A stretch of 64,000 nucleotides of DNA. Origin: Pseudomonas vanderleydeniana (GTDB lineage Bacteria > Pseudomonadota > Gammaproteobacteria > Pseudomonadales > Pseudomonadaceae). Positions 12,434 to 21,492 of the stretch are shown here, one piece after another. Numbering within the stretch: the first letter of the stretch is position 1; each line of letters begins with the position of its first letter. The DNA is taken from contig NZ_CP077093.1 of NCBI RefSeq assembly GCF_014268755.2, forward strand, positions 980,001 through 1,044,000, written 5' to 3'. The position numbers and the translations under genes are program-made. The notes beneath the pieces are model-generated. The model saw only the letters and a list, made by a program, of their open reading frames with translations, was not told the origin of the DNA and searched no databases.

Positions 12434-13952
12434 CCGGCAGCGGCCGCTCGATGCCCATGAAGCGGCGCACCCGCTCACCCTGATCGCCCTCGCGGATTTC
12501 CCGCGGGCTGGCGTCGAGCTGCACCACGCCGTTTTCCATGAAAATCACCCGGTCGGAGATCGACAGGGCGAAGTCCATTTCATGGGTGACGATCAGCATC
12601 GTCATGCCTTCGTCTGCCAGGTCGCGGATCACCTTGAGCACATCCCCCACCAGTTCCGGGTCGAGCGCCGAGGTGGGCTCGTCGAACAGCATGATCTTCG
12701 GTTCCATCGCCAGCGCCCGGGCGATCGCGACCCTTTGCTGCTGGCCACCGGACAACTGGTGCGGGTACTTGTCGGCATGGGCGAGCAGGCCGACCTTGTC
12801 CAGCAAGGCGAGGGCCTGCAGTTCGCTCGGCTCACCGCGCTGGCCGTGATAACGCGGGGCCAGGGTGATGTTGTCGAGGATGCTGCGGTGCGGGAACAGG
12901 TTGAAGTTCTGGAACACCATGCCGATGCTGCGCACGCCCCGGCGGATCTGCGGGCTGTTGGCGCGGTCACTGGCGCTGATGAAACTCTCGCCGAACAGGA
13001 CGATTTCGCCCTGGTCGATACTTTCCAGGCCGTTGACGGTGCGGATCAGCGAGGTCTTGCCGGAGCCGGAGGGACCGATGATCGAGATCACCTGGCCGCT
13101 GCCGACGTTCAGGTCGATGCCCTTGAGCACCTCGTGGTTGCCATAGCGCTTGTGGATATTGCGCAGCTGCAGCGCCGGGGCGGCTCCGGCCACCTGCTGC
13201 GGGCGGATGTTCGCCGGTGATGGCCGCAGGCGCGCCCTGAGGCTGGCAATGGCGCTGTCGGCGAGGGTCTGTGACTTGCGCCGGTTCATGTCCAGGTGGC
13301 GCTCCAGCCGCTGCAGCAGCCAGCCGAACAGGCTGACGATCAGCACGTAGTACACCGCCACCGCGCCGAGGGTCTCCATCACCAGGAAGTTCTGGGCGTA
13401 GAGCCGTTGGCCGACGGTGAGGATCTCGGTGAGGGAAATCACCGAGACCAGCGAGGTCAGCTTCACCACGGTGATGTACTCGTTGATCAGCGTCGGCAGC
13501 GAGATGCGGAACGCCTGGGGAATCACGATCAGCCGTTGCAATCCCAGCAGGCCGATGCCGAGGGCGCGGCCGGCTTCCTTCTGGCCCTTGGCGACCGAAA
13601 TCAGCCCGCCGCGATGGATCTCGGCCATGTAGGCGGCCTCGGTGACCACCAGGGCGAACAGCCCGGAATAGAACGGATTGGACAGCACCTGGCCCGTGGC
13701 CGGGAACAGCTGCGGCAGGTTGTAGACGAACACCACCAGGACCAGCAGCGGGATGCTGCGAAAGAACCAGATATACACCGCGGCCGGCGTGCGCAGCCAG
13801 GCCGAAGTCGACAGCTTGGCCGAGGCCAGGACGAAGCCCAGCAGCATGCCGATGAACCAGGCCAGGGCACTGAGCTCGACCACCGTGACACAGGCCTGCC
13901 AGAAGGCGGGCATCGAGAACAGCGAAAGGAAATAGGGCCAATCGAATTGCAT
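12396..13952 (-). CDS. Fused amino-acid ABC transporter permease/ATP-binding protein
   Basis: 518 aa in one chain. Residues about 1-215 are a His/Glu/Gln/opine-type membrane permease with several hydrophobic helices and the EAA-like loop EAGRALGIGLLGLQRLIVIP. Residues about 245-505 are the ATPase: Walker A GPSGSGKTS, signature LSGGQQQRVAIARAL, Walker B IMLFDEPTSALDPE and switch His in LIVTHEMDF. Most members of this import family have separate genes, so a fused half-transporter would dimerise to the full pump. It is the last gene of a four-gene minus-strand operon with its binding protein just upstream. Substrate cannot be read from sequence; polar amino acid or related small molecule is the family expectation. 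Confidence 0.9.
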   Translation of the reverse strand: MQFDWPYFLSLFSMPAFWQACVTVVELSALAWFIGMLLGFVLASAKLSTSAWLRTPAAVYIWFFRSIPLLVLVVFVYNLPQLFPATGQVLSNPFYSGLFALVVTEAAYMAEIHRGGLISVAKGQKEAGRALGIGLLGLQRLIVIPQAFRISLPTLINEYITVVKLTSLVSVISLTEILTVGQRLYAQNFLVMETLGAVAVYYVLIVSLFGWLLQRLERHLDMNRRKSQTLADSAIASLRARLRPSPANIRPQQVAGAAPALQLRNIHKRYGNHEVLKGIDLNVGSGQVISIIGPSGSGKTSLIRTVNGLESIDQGEIVLFGESFISASDRANSPQIRRGVRSIGMVFQNFNLFPHRSILDNITLAPRYHGQRGEPSELQALALLDKVGLLAHADKYPHQLSGGQQQRVAIARALAMEPKIMLFDEPTSALDPELVGDVLKVIRDLADEGMTMLIVTHEMDFALSISDRVIFMENGVVQLDASPREIREGDQGERVRRFMGIERPLPVSPAPASVRSSA

Positions 13953-14055
13953 GGGAACCTCGGTGATCCAGGGCCTGGCGCCTTCGGGGCAAAAACATCG
14001 TCCTCTGGAGCGGACAACATCATCCCTTGTGGGTGACGGCCGGGCGGTGCTCTGC

Positions 14056-14136
14056 TGGCTGGCGATGGCGTCGGTTCAGTCAGCCGTGAGGGTGGCTGTC
14101 AGGACGCTATCGCCAGCAAGCCGGCTCCTACAGGGG
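14056..14136. repeat. REP-type inverted repeat inside the ABC operon
   Basis: Arms GCTGGCGATGGCGT (about 14058-14072) and ACGCTATCGCCAGC (about 14105-14118) are imperfect inverted copies, and the right side continues with AAGCCGGCTCCTACAG, a common REP tail of fluorescent pseudomonads. It sits in the 188-bp gap between the binding-protein gene and the permease/ATPase gene and could attenuate or stabilise the mRNA there. Confidence 0.7.
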
Positions 14137-14140
14137 GGGC

Positions 14141-14932
14141 TTACTCGGCTGCTTCCAGCGCGTACTTGTTCAGGATCGCCGTGTACTCGCCGCTTTTCTT
14201 CGTTTCCTCGAAGGCCTTGAGTAGCGCCTGGTAGGTGGCGTCATTGCCCTTCTTCACGAAGATCCCCAGGGTCTGCTGGTAGATCGGGTGTTCAGTGGTC
14301 ACCAGCACCCGGCCCTTGGTCCGCTCGGCGATCATCTTCGCCGCGCCGGCTATCTCCACCTGCGCCTGGATATTGTTCGACAGCAGCGCCTGGGTGACTT
14401 CCGGCGCCGAAGGGTACTCGCTCACGGTGATCGCACCCTTGCCCTTGGGCACGCAGTATTCAGCCGACAATTTCTGGAACTGCGCCACCCAGGTGGTGCC
14501 CTGTTCCAGGCCGACCTTGAGCCCGCACAGGTCCTCCGGGGCCGTCGGTTTCAATACGCTGTCCCGGGACACCATGATCGCCGCGCCGGTCTTGGCGTAG
14601 GCGATGGTCATGGCCTGGGTCTGGCGCTCGGGGGTGATGTACATGCCGGAAATGATCGCGTCGAACTTGCCGGCGTTCAGGCCCATGATCAGGCTCGGGA
14701 ACTTGGTGTCGATGAACTCGGCCTTGCTCTCCAGGTGCTTGGCCAGGGCGTGGGACAACTCCGGATCGGAGCCGACCACGTTCTTGTCGGCATCGTAGGA
14801 CTCGAACGGCGGGTAGGTGATTTCCATGCCGATTTTCAGTTGGCCGGGCGTGGCGGTCGCGGCGGCTAGGGCGCTGCCGGTGCAGAACAGGGCGGTGGCG
14901 AGCAGGGTCAGGCCAGGGAGATGCTTGAGCAT
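14141..14932 (-). CDS. ABC transporter extracellular solute-binding protein (amino-acid family)
   Basis: 263 aa. Periplasmic receptor of the family-3 solute-binding fold. A signal peptide covers about residues 1-24 (hydrophobic LTLLATALFCTG, cleavage after ALA). The mature protein begins with QLKIGMEITYPPFESYD, the classic family start, followed by GSDPELSHALAKHL and later KFDAIISGMYITPERQ and GLKVGLEQGTTW. Two Cys (in DLCGLK and AEYCVPK) could form a disulfide. It lies directly upstream of the fused permease/ATPase and downstream of the oxygenase gene; the linkage implies it captures the compound processed by the operon enzymes. Confidence 0.92.
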   Translation of the reverse strand: MLKHLPGLTLLATALFCTGSALAAATATPGQLKIGMEITYPPFESYDADKNVVGSDPELSHALAKHLESKAEFIDTKFPSLIMGLNAGKFDAIISGMYITPERQTQAMTIAYAKTGAAIMVSRDSVLKPTAPEDLCGLKVGLEQGTTWVAQFQKLSAEYCVPKGKGAITVSEYPSAPEVTQALLSNNIQAQVEIAGAAKMIAERTKGRVLVTTEHPIYQQTLGIFVKKGNDATYQALLKAFEETKKSGEYTAILNKYALEAAE

Positions 14933-14969
14933 GGACGGTAACTCCGGGTTGGGTAGGTAGTCGGCAGGG

Positions 14970-16028
14970 TCAGGAGGGTTGTGCCTGGTTTTTCAGGTGA
15001 CCGAAGCTCGACGGCTTGCGGGCTTTTTCCGGCAGGGTGATCTCGCCGTTCTCCACGCGTCGGCGCAGGTACTGGTAGGTCTGCAGCGCCTGGCCGTACA
15101 TGTGCTCGCCGATGGCGATCTGTTCGTATTGCTGGCCGGCCTTGGCGAAGCTGGGCAGCGGCTGGATCAGGGTGTGGTAGTCGCAGGCATAGAACAGCGG
15201 GAACGAATAGCGCTCCTCGCTCACGGTGCGCACCCGGTGGGCGGTAGCGACGAAGGCTCCGGCGGTCATCACCTCGAGCATGTCGCCGATGTTCACCACG
15301 AAGGCATCGGCAATCGGTGGCGCGTCGATCCACTGGCCCTGGTCATTCAGCACCTCCAGGCCGGGCTTGTCGGCCAGCAGGATGGTGAAGCACTCGTAGT
15401 CGGTGTGGGCGCCGATGCCCGGGGCGTCCTGGGCGGCGTCATCGAACGGGTAGTGGATCAGCCGCAGTTTCGATGGCGGCCGGGTGACCAGCGCATCGAA
15501 GGTGTTTTCCTCCAGCCCCAGGGCCAGGGCGAAACCGCCGAACAGCTTGCGCCCGAGGGCGAAGACTGCGGCGTAGTAGGCCTGCGCCGCCTCCTTGAAA
15601 CCTGGCAGCGGCGGCCATTCGTTCGGTCCCAGCAGCGGGGTGCCGGCCAGCACCAGCGGATCGTCCGCCGGTACTTCGAAGCCGATGTCGAAGGCTTCCT
15701 TGTGGTCCGGCTTGCCCTTGGCATACACCTCTTCACCCTCGGGCACGAAGCCCTTGTGGGTCTTGGAGGTGCCGATGTAGTGCTGCATCTTGGTTTCCAG
15801 GGGCTGCGCGAAGTAGTCGCGAGCCGCCTGGCGCAAGTTGGCGATCAGGTGCGGGGCGATACCGTGCCCGGTGATGTAGAGAAAACCGACCTCGCTGGCC
15901 GCGGCGCCCAATTGATCGGCGACGGCCAGGCGATGTTCCAGTTCGACGCTGAACAGGCCGGTGATATCCACCACCGGAATGCTCTTGAAGTTGGCCTGGG
16001 CCGGAATGCTGTGACTGTTCTCAGGCAT
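14970..16028 (-). CDS. 2-oxoglutarate/Fe(II) oxygenase, isopenicillin N synthase-like
   Basis: 352 aa. Non-haem iron dioxygenase of the plant-type 2OG-Fe(II) family: N-terminal DIOX_N part opens with [10 protein letters not shown] and FLYITGHGI; the C-terminal jelly roll holds HTD (in [10 protein letters not shown]) and the distal His in ATAHRVR, with the RYSFPLF motif expected to bind the 2-oxoglutarate carboxylate. Such enzymes hydroxylate, desaturate or ring-modify small molecules. Gene order (isomerase, oxygenase, binding protein, transporter) suggests oxidation of an imported compound. Actual substrate unknown. Start ATG 16028 lies 12 bp after the isomerase stop. Confidence 0.88.
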   Translation of the reverse strand: MPENSHSIPAQANFKSIPVVDITGLFSVELEHRLAVADQLGAAASEVGFLYITGHGIAPHLIANLRQAARDYFAQPLETKMQHYIGTSKTHKGFVPEGEEVYAKGKPDHKEAFDIGFEVPADDPLVLAGTPLLGPNEWPPLPGFKEAAQAYYAAVFALGRKLFGGFALALGLEENTFDALVTRPPSKLRLIHYPFDDAAQDAPGIGAHTDYECFTILLADKPGLEVLNDQGQWIDAPPIADAFVVNIGDMLEVMTAGAFVATAHRVRTVSEERYSFPLFYACDYHTLIQPLPSFAKAGQQYEQIAIGEHMYGQALQTYQYLRRRVENGEITLPEKARKPSSFGHLKNQAQPS

Positions 16029-16040
16029 GACGCGAACGCC

Positions 16041-16892
16041 TCACGGTTGGGTTGGCTGACGGAAACGGTCGAAGTGCTCGCGCTCGGTGCGGGCCATCCA
16101 CACGTTGAGCGACCACAAGTCGGCGACCGGGACATTGGTGAAGGGCAGGTGGTGCAGGTAGCCGTCGGCGCCGAACTCCGGGGTCAGCGTGCTGACCGGG
16201 TAGCCGCGCGCCTGTTGTGAACGCCAGACGCTCTCCCAGTGCGCCTGGTGGAAGGCCAGTTCGCGGGCGTACTCAGGGGCTCCGGGGTGGGGGACCTGCG
16301 GGCCCTGGTCATAGCCGACCCGGGCCTGGATGTGATGGACGCGTTCGACGAACGGTCGCAGGTCGTCGGCCGGGTCGTCGAGCAGGCGCTCGCAAGTGAC
16401 CACCCAGTGGCTGATATCGCTGGTGAAGCGCAGGTCGGGCAGTTGCCGGATCAACTCGAGGGTGACCCAGGGATTGAACAGTGAGCGGGCGCGGTGGGTT
16501 TCAAAGCTGCAGGTCAGCCCCTGTCGCCGGGCCAGCTCCATGGCTTGCCCGAAGAACTCCACCTGCTGCGTCAATGGCCAGCGATCGTTGCCGGCCAGCA
16601 CGTTGACGAATCGCGGCTGCAGTTCGGCAGCCCAGGCGAGTTTCTGTTCGAGGTCGTGCAGATGCTCGGCTGGCGCGGCCGACTGCTCGGGGAGCACATC
16701 ATAGGCGGTGAACACGGTGCTGATGTAGGGCGTATGGTTGGCGCGCAGAAAGGCGGCGAACTCGGCACGTTCGGCGGCTTGCAGTGGCAGGCGGGCTTCC
16801 ATGCCGTCGAAGCCGGCCTCGAGCAATTCGTCGAGTGCCTGGGCCTTGCTGGCGGCATAGCCCCAGAGGGTGCGGAAAATCTCCAGTTTCAT
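16041..16892 (-). CDS. Sugar phosphate isomerase/epimerase-like TIM-barrel protein
   Basis: 283 aa. AP endonuclease family 2 / xylose-isomerase-like TIM barrel. Visible pieces are the start KLEIFRTLWGYAASKAQALD, GFDGMEARLP, a metal-site pattern around SFETHRARSLFNPW, FTSDISHWVVTCE and VHHIQARVGYDQGPQVPHP. Family members use divalent metal to isomerise or epimerise sugars and related hydroxy acids, so this is a fold-level call. I placed the start at ATG 16892 (GAGG eight bases upstream) rather than at the longer frame beginning 16940. It is first in the minus-strand operon and divergent from yfiR. Confidence 0.85.
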   Translation of the reverse strand: MKLEIFRTLWGYAASKAQALDELLEAGFDGMEARLPLQAAERAEFAAFLRANHTPYISTVFTAYDVLPEQSAAPAEHLHDLEQKLAWAAELQPRFVNVLAGNDRWPLTQQVEFFGQAMELARRQGLTCSFETHRARSLFNPWVTLELIRQLPDLRFTSDISHWVVTCERLLDDPADDLRPFVERVHHIQARVGYDQGPQVPHPGAPEYARELAFHQAHWESVWRSQQARGYPVSTLTPEFGADGYLHHLPFTNVPVADLWSLNVWMARTEREHFDRFRQPTQP

Positions 16893-17240
16893 CAGTGAAC
16901 CTCGACCAAACCTCAAGCTGCTCGGGACCCGCCAGGACACGGAGCCTGGGCGAGCGGTTACGGCAGTTGGAAAGGTTGTGTCGAGCCGGCCCTCTGTGGG
17001 GTGGTCTCACTGACGTCTGGCGGACGGTCATGCGGCGGGTCATCAGCCCGGCATGAGCGAAACGCGATGGGCCGATCTTAGGCAGCCCCGCAGGCGAGGA
17101 AAAATAGCAAACCTCAAATCGATACTTCAGAGATTTCTAAACCATTAGTCGGCTATGCATGATCTCAATCTAACGCTGTTTTGCCAGCTATATGCTATCG
17201 TTGCGGCAATATTCTGACGTAGCGCCGAGAGAATTCTCAC
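16893..17240. other. Divergent intergenic region between the isomerase operon and yfiR
   Basis: About 350 bp with a marked AT-rich drop at 17095-17215. It must hold promoters for both directions. I see no convincing -35/-10 pair, operator, RNA gene or open frame that I would defend. Confidence 0.6.
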
Positions 17241-17813
17241 ATGAATATGGCTGCCTGGATGATGTGGCGGTTTTTTGGCTCAAGACAGTTCCTGATGTCC
17301 GTCCTGTGTGGCCTGTTCATGCATTCGAGCATGGCCGACGAAGCCCCCGGTGGAGCTGCCGACCAGCGCGCGCAGGCCGTCACCCAGGTGGTGCTGGGCA
17401 TCCTCAGCTATGCCCGCTGGCCGGTGGAGCCGGCGCAGTTGCGCCTGTGCATCATCGGGCCGACCCAGTACACCGACGACCTGGTCAAGGGCGCGACCCA
17501 GGCCAGCGGCCGCCCGGTGCTGGTACAGCGCCTGCTGGCCAGCAGCACGGCGGTCGCCAGCCACTGTGACGCGGTGTACATCGGCCAGCTCTCCACGGAC
17601 GAGCGCAACCAACTGTTCACCGCCCTGGCCGGGCAGGCGGTGTTGAGCATCAGCGAGGAGGGGGACCAATGCGTCGTCGGCAGCCTGTTCTGCCTGCGGG
17701 TCAGCGACGACCAGGTGGCCTTCGAGGTCAACCTGGACTCGGTGGCCCGCAGCGGCGTGCGCATTCATCCCAGCGTCCTGCAGTTATCCCGTCGGCGGGC
17801 CGCACAGCCATGA
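17241..17813 (+). CDS. yfiR: YfiR family periplasmic repressor of the diguanylate cyclase YfiN
   Basis: 190 aa. Periplasmic protein (DUF4154) that in P. aeruginosa binds the periplasmic domain of YfiN and keeps cyclic-di-GMP low. Hydrophobic N terminus about residues 13-30 ends in SSMADEAPGG, a plausible signal cleavage. Family features: ILSYARWP, LRLCIIGP, HCDAVYIGQL, AVLSISEEGDQCVVGSLFCL and FEVNLDSVARSGVRIHPSVL. The four Cys match the two disulfides known for the P. aeruginosa protein. Its stop overlaps the yfiN start (CCATGA), and yfiB follows, the canonical order. Confidence 0.93.
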   Translation: MNMAAWMMWRFFGSRQFLMSVLCGLFMHSSMADEAPGGAADQRAQAVTQVVLGILSYARWPVEPAQLRLCIIGPTQYTDDLVKGATQASGRPVLVQRLLASSTAVASHCDAVYIGQLSTDERNQLFTALAGQAVLSISEEGDQCVVGSLFCLRVSDDQVAFEVNLDSVARSGVRIHPSVLQLSRRRAAQP

Positions 17814-19081
17814 TCGGCCTGCACAAGCCTGACAGTCGCCGCAGCCTGCGTTCGGTGCTGGGCCGTGGCCACATGCTGGTTGCGCTGGCGGCGGTCGGCC
17901 TGGTGAGTGTCTCGCTGACCTTCCTCGGCGTGCTGGCGCTGCGGGTCTACGCCGACCACAACCTGCACCTGATTGCCCGCTCCATCAGCTACACCGTCGA
18001 GGCGGCGGTGGTGTTCAACGACAAGAGTGCGGCAACCGAGGCCCTGGAGCTGATCGCCTCCACCGAAGAGGTGGCCGAGGCCGAAATCTTCACCGCCAGC
18101 GGACAGCGCCTGGCCCATTGGCAACGGCCGGAAACCGGCCTGTTGTCGAACCTGGAGATGCAGTTGGCCCGGGGCCTGCTGGAGCAGCCCATCGAGTTGC
18201 CGATCCTGCACCAGAATCGCGAGGTCGGCAGTGTTCGCCTGACCGGCCACGGGGCCAGCCTGATGCGCTACCTGCTCAGCGGCCTGGCCGGCATCCTGGT
18301 GTGCAGCGTGTTGGCGGCCTGGCTCGGCCTGTACCTGGCCCGCCGACTGTTGCGCGGGATCATCGTGCCGCTGCGCAGCCTCGCCAAGGTGGCCCACGCC
18401 GCCCGTAGCGAGCGGACCTTCGACCGACGGGTGCCGCCGGCGGAAATTACCGAGCTGGACAACCTCGGCAACGACTTCAATGCCCTGCTCGACGAGCTGG
18501 AGGTCTGGCAGGCGCACCTGCAGAGCGAGAACCAGACCCTGGCGCACCAGGCCAGCCACGACAGCCTGACCGGGCTGCCCAACCGGGCGTTCTTCGAAGG
18601 CCGGCTGATGCGCGCCCTGCGCAATGCGGCCAAGCAGGGCGAACGGGCCGCGGTGCTGTTTCTCGACAGCGACCGCTTCAAGGAAATCAACGACACCTTC
18701 GGCCATGCGGCGGGTGACGCGGTGCTGGTGGCCGTGGCCACGCGCGTGCGTGCGCAACTGCGCGAGGGCGACCTGGTCGCGCGGCTGGGCGGTGACGAGT
18801 TCGCCGTGCTGCTGACGCCCCTGCACAGCATCGAAGACGCCGAACGCATCGCCGAGAAGATTATTGCCAGCATGGACCTGCCGATCCCGGTGCCGGGCCA
18901 GGCGCAGGTGATCACCTCGCTCAGCGTTGGCATCGCCGTCTACCCCGATCACGGCAATACCCCAGGCTCGCTGCTCAATGCTGCCGATGCCGCCATGTAC
19001 CAGGCCAAGCGCCTTTCCCGAGGCAGTTCACACACCGCGCAGTCGGAGCACGGCGCCGCCTCAGTTCCTACCAGGAGTTGA
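17810..19081 (+). CDS. yfiN: Membrane diguanylate cyclase YfiN (TpbB)
   Basis: 423 aa. Makes cyclic-di-GMP from GTP in response to envelope stress relayed through YfiR. Membrane helix about residues 23-46 (LAAVGLVSVSLTFLGVLAL), periplasmic sensor to about 150, second helix about 157-180 (LLSGLAGILVCSVLAAWLGL), HAMP-like linker (RSERTFDRRVPPAEITELD), then GGDEF domain starting DSLTGLPNRAFFEGRL. The active motif GGDEF is at about residues 327-331 and is preceded at the right spacing by REGD, an RxxD product-inhibition site. No EAL domain. ATG 17810 overlaps yfiR by 4 bp. Confidence 0.95.
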   Translation: MIGLHKPDSRRSLRSVLGRGHMLVALAAVGLVSVSLTFLGVLALRVYADHNLHLIARSISYTVEAAVVFNDKSAATEALELIASTEEVAEAEIFTASGQRLAHWQRPETGLLSNLEMQLARGLLEQPIELPILHQNREVGSVRLTGHGASLMRYLLSGLAGILVCSVLAAWLGLYLARRLLRGIIVPLRSLAKVAHAARSERTFDRRVPPAEITELDNLGNDFNALLDELEVWQAHLQSENQTLAHQASHDSLTGLPNRAFFEGRLMRALRNAAKQGERAAVLFLDSDRFKEINDTFGHAAGDAVLVAVATRVRAQLREGDLVARLGGDEFAVLLTPLHSIEDAERIAEKIIASMDLPIPVPGQAQVITSLSVGIAVYPDHGNTPGSLLNAADAAMYQAKRLSRGSSHTAQSEHGAASVPTRS

Positions 19082-19085
19082 ACCC

Positions 19086-19589
19086 TTGCAGATCTTGACC
19101 CAATGTTCCCTGCGATTTCTCAGCGTCGCCCTGTTGATGGCGCTGCTGGCACTCGGCGGTTGTCAGACGGTCCCGCCGAAAGGCCTGAGCCCGACCCAGG
19201 TTGCGGTCCTCAAGCAGCAGGGTTTCCAACTGACGGATGACGGCTGGGCCTTCGGCCTGTCGGGCAAAGTGCTGTTCGGCAGCGACCTGGACGGGCTGAA
19301 CCCGGAAAGCCAGACCATCGTCGAGCGGATCGCCAAGGCTCTGTTGAGCGTCGACATCCAGCGGGTGCGGGTGGACGGTCATACCGACGCGTCGGGCAAG
19401 GACGACTACAACGAACAGCTCTCGGTACGCAGGGCCAACAGCGTGGCAACGGTCCTGCGGCAGTCCGGCATGAAGCCGGAGAACATCCAGGTCCGTGGCC
19501 TGGGCAGCCGCGAACCGGTGGCCAGCAACAGCACTGCGGCCGGTCGCACGGAGAACCGCCGGGTGGCGATCGTGGTGATCGCCGACTGA
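19086..19589 (+). CDS. yfiB: OmpA-family lipoprotein YfiB
   Basis: 167 aa. Outer-membrane lipoprotein that sequesters YfiR and so releases YfiN. Signal peptide with lipobox LALGGC (Cys near residue 26) and a C-terminal OmpA peptidoglycan-binding domain: RVRVDGHTDASGKDDYNEQL, RRANSVATVLRQSG, VRGLGSREPVASN and RTENRRVAIVV. Start is the rare codon TTG at 19086, supported by AGGAG eight bases upstream, 4 bp after the yfiN stop; no ATG or GTG fits. Length equals the P. aeruginosa protein within a residue. Confidence 0.93.
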   Translation: MQILTQCSLRFLSVALLMALLALGGCQTVPPKGLSPTQVAVLKQQGFQLTDDGWAFGLSGKVLFGSDLDGLNPESQTIVERIAKALLSVDIQRVRVDGHTDASGKDDYNEQLSVRRANSVATVLRQSGMKPENIQVRGLGSREPVASNSTAAGRTENRRVAIVVIAD

Positions 19590-19638
19590 TCGCGCAAGGG
19601 CAAGCACTGAGGTCCCTCCCTGTGGCTGGCTCTTCCCC

Positions 19639-20325
19639 TGTGGCGAGCGGGCTTGCCCGCGCCGGGGCGCGTAGCGGCCCTGACGCCGGGTAGCAGGGAG
19701 TGTCAGCCAGAATGGAGATTCCGGCTGTACGACTGCTTCGCAGCCGAGCGCGGGCAAGCCCGCTCGCCACAAGCCGGTTTTTTCTCTCCAGCCTACAGCA
19801 CTGCCCATTGCTCGTTACTGGCACGTATTTCAAGGTGTGGAAGCGGCAGCCATCCGGTGACCTGGTTGTTGGCTAAGGTGGCTGTGCGCGGGACACCTTG
19901 TGGAAACCGGTCTCTGTGGCGAGCGGGCTTGCCCGCGCTGGGGCGCGTAGCGGCCCTGACGCCGGGTAGCAGGGAGTGTCAGCCAGAATGGAGATTCCGG
20001 CTGTACGACTGCTTCGCAGCCGAGCGCGGGCAAGCCCGCTCGCCACAAGCCGGTTTTTTCTCTCCAGCCTATAGCACTGCCCATTGCTCGTTACTGGCAC
20101 GTATTTCAAGGTGTGGAAGCGGCAGCCATCCGGTGACCTGGTTGTTGGCTAAGGTGGCTGTGCGCGGGACACCTTGTGGAAACCGGTCTCTGTGGCGAGC
20201 GGGCTTGCCCGCGCTGGGGCGCGTAGCGGCCCTGACGCCGGGTAGCAGGGAGTGTCGGCCAGAATGGAGATTCCGGCTTTACGACTGCTTCGCAGCCGAG
20301 CGCGGGCAAGCCCGCTCGCCACAAG
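19639..20325. repeat. Tandem array of a 276-bp unit built on REP doublets
   Basis: Three REP doublets begin at 19639, 19915 and 20191, exactly 276 bp apart. Each doublet has arms TGTGGCGAGCGGGCTTGCCC and its inverse about 108 bp later (first copy 19747-19771). Units one and two are nearly base-identical over their whole 276 bp, including the non-REP part (GCACGTATTTCAAGGTG and so on); the third is truncated after its right arm. No gene lies in 19590-20412. Confidence 0.92.
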
Positions 20326-20412
20326 CCGAGAGTTTCCCTCCACCGTTGGCCCTATCCCACCACATGCTGCTTGTCTGGTCAGGGGAGTGCACCTTGCCTG
20401 CGCCCTACTTCA

Positions 20413-21402
20413 TCAGTCGTAGAAACGCATATCGCGGCTCTCGCCCATCAGCAACGCCTGGTTGCGCTCGGTGATCTCGCGGATGTAGTCCCATAGCAAG
20501 GTAATGCGCTTCAACTTCCTCAGATCCTCCCGGCAATACATCCAGAACTGCCGGGTGATGTTCACCTCATCCGGCAACACCGGCAGCAGGTTCGGGTCCT
20601 GCGCCGCCAGGAAGCACGGCAGGATCGCCAGCGCCCGGCTCTGCTGCGCCGCGACGAACTGGGCGATCACGCTGGTGCTGCGCAGGTTGGCGGTGGCGTT
20701 GGGCAGCAGGTTGGCCAGGTACAGCAGCTCGTTGCTGAACGCCAGGTCGTCGACGTAGCTGACGAAGCGGTGCCGGCCCAGGTCGCTGGCGCGGCGGATC
20801 GGCGGGTGCTGGTCGAGATACTGCTGGGTCGCATACAGCTGCAGCCGGTAGTCGCACAGCTTGCAGCACACATACGGCCCGTGCTCCGGCCGCTCCAGGG
20901 CAATGACGATATCCGCCTCGCGCTTGGACAGGCTGATGAAGTGCGGCAGCGGCAGGATATCCACCGAGATCGCCGGGTAGGCGTCGACGAAATGGCTCAG
21001 TTGCGGCGTGATGAAGAAACTGCCGAAGCCCTCCGTGCAGCCCATGCGCACATGCCCCGAGAGCGCCACGCCAGAGCCCGAGACCTGCTCGCAGGCCATG
21101 TGCAGGGTGCTTTCGATCGACTCGGCATAGCCCATCAGGCGTTGACCCTCGGCGGTCAGGACGAAGCCGTTGGTGCGCGACTTTTCGAACAGCAGGGTGC
21201 CCAGGGCGGCCTCCAGCGAGCTGATGCGCCGCGACACCGTGGTGTAGTCCACCGCCAGGCGCTTGGCCGCGCTGCTGGCCTTGCGGGTACGGGCAACCTC
21301 GAGGAAAAACTTCAGGTCGTCCCAGTTCAATGAACCCAAAGACGTGATGTTTTTTTGCATGTTGGTCCGGTTTTTATGTGCGTTCTTATTAGAAGAATGC
21401 AC
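20413..21402 (-). CDS. LysR-family transcriptional regulator, divergent from mmsAB
   Basis: 329 aa. N-terminal winged helix-turn-helix: [35 protein letters not shown] and [15 protein letters not shown]; then a LysR substrate-binding domain from about residue 105. Start GTG 21402 has GGAG seven bases upstream, whereas the internal ATG at 21360 has no ribosome site, so the longer form (315 aa otherwise) is preferred. It is divergent from mmsA across 90 bp, suggesting it controls that operon; in P. aeruginosa the known regulator MmsR is AraC type, so this would be a replacement. Confidence 0.88.
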   Translation of the reverse strand: MHSSNKNAHKNRTNMQKNITSLGSLNWDDLKFFLEVARTRKASSAAKRLAVDYTTVSRRISSLEAALGTLLFEKSRTNGFVLTAEGQRLMGYAESIESTLHMACEQVSGSGVALSGHVRMGCTEGFGSFFITPQLSHFVDAYPAISVDILPLPHFISLSKREADIVIALERPEHGPYVCCKLCDYRLQLYATQQYLDQHPPIRRASDLGRHRFVSYVDDLAFSNELLYLANLLPNATANLRSTSVIAQFVAAQQSRALAILPCFLAAQDPNLLPVLPDEVNITRQFWMYCREDLRKLKRITLLWDYIREITERNQALLMGESRDMRFYD

Positions 21403-21492
21403 ATCTATACTCCAAAAACAGTCCAGTCACCATGCTCGGGCGTTGCGGCGCCCGCCCAGGATTCGGCCATTACAATAATTCAGGAGACTTCC

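Noticed and set aside
10241..12478. 745-codon minus-strand frame opposite recD
   Set aside because: Shadow of recD; the real plus-strand gene has all helicase motifs.
19653..20474. 273-codon plus-strand frame across the 276-bp repeats
   Set aside because: Generated by the tandem REP DNA (276 is divisible by three); no ribosome site or domain.
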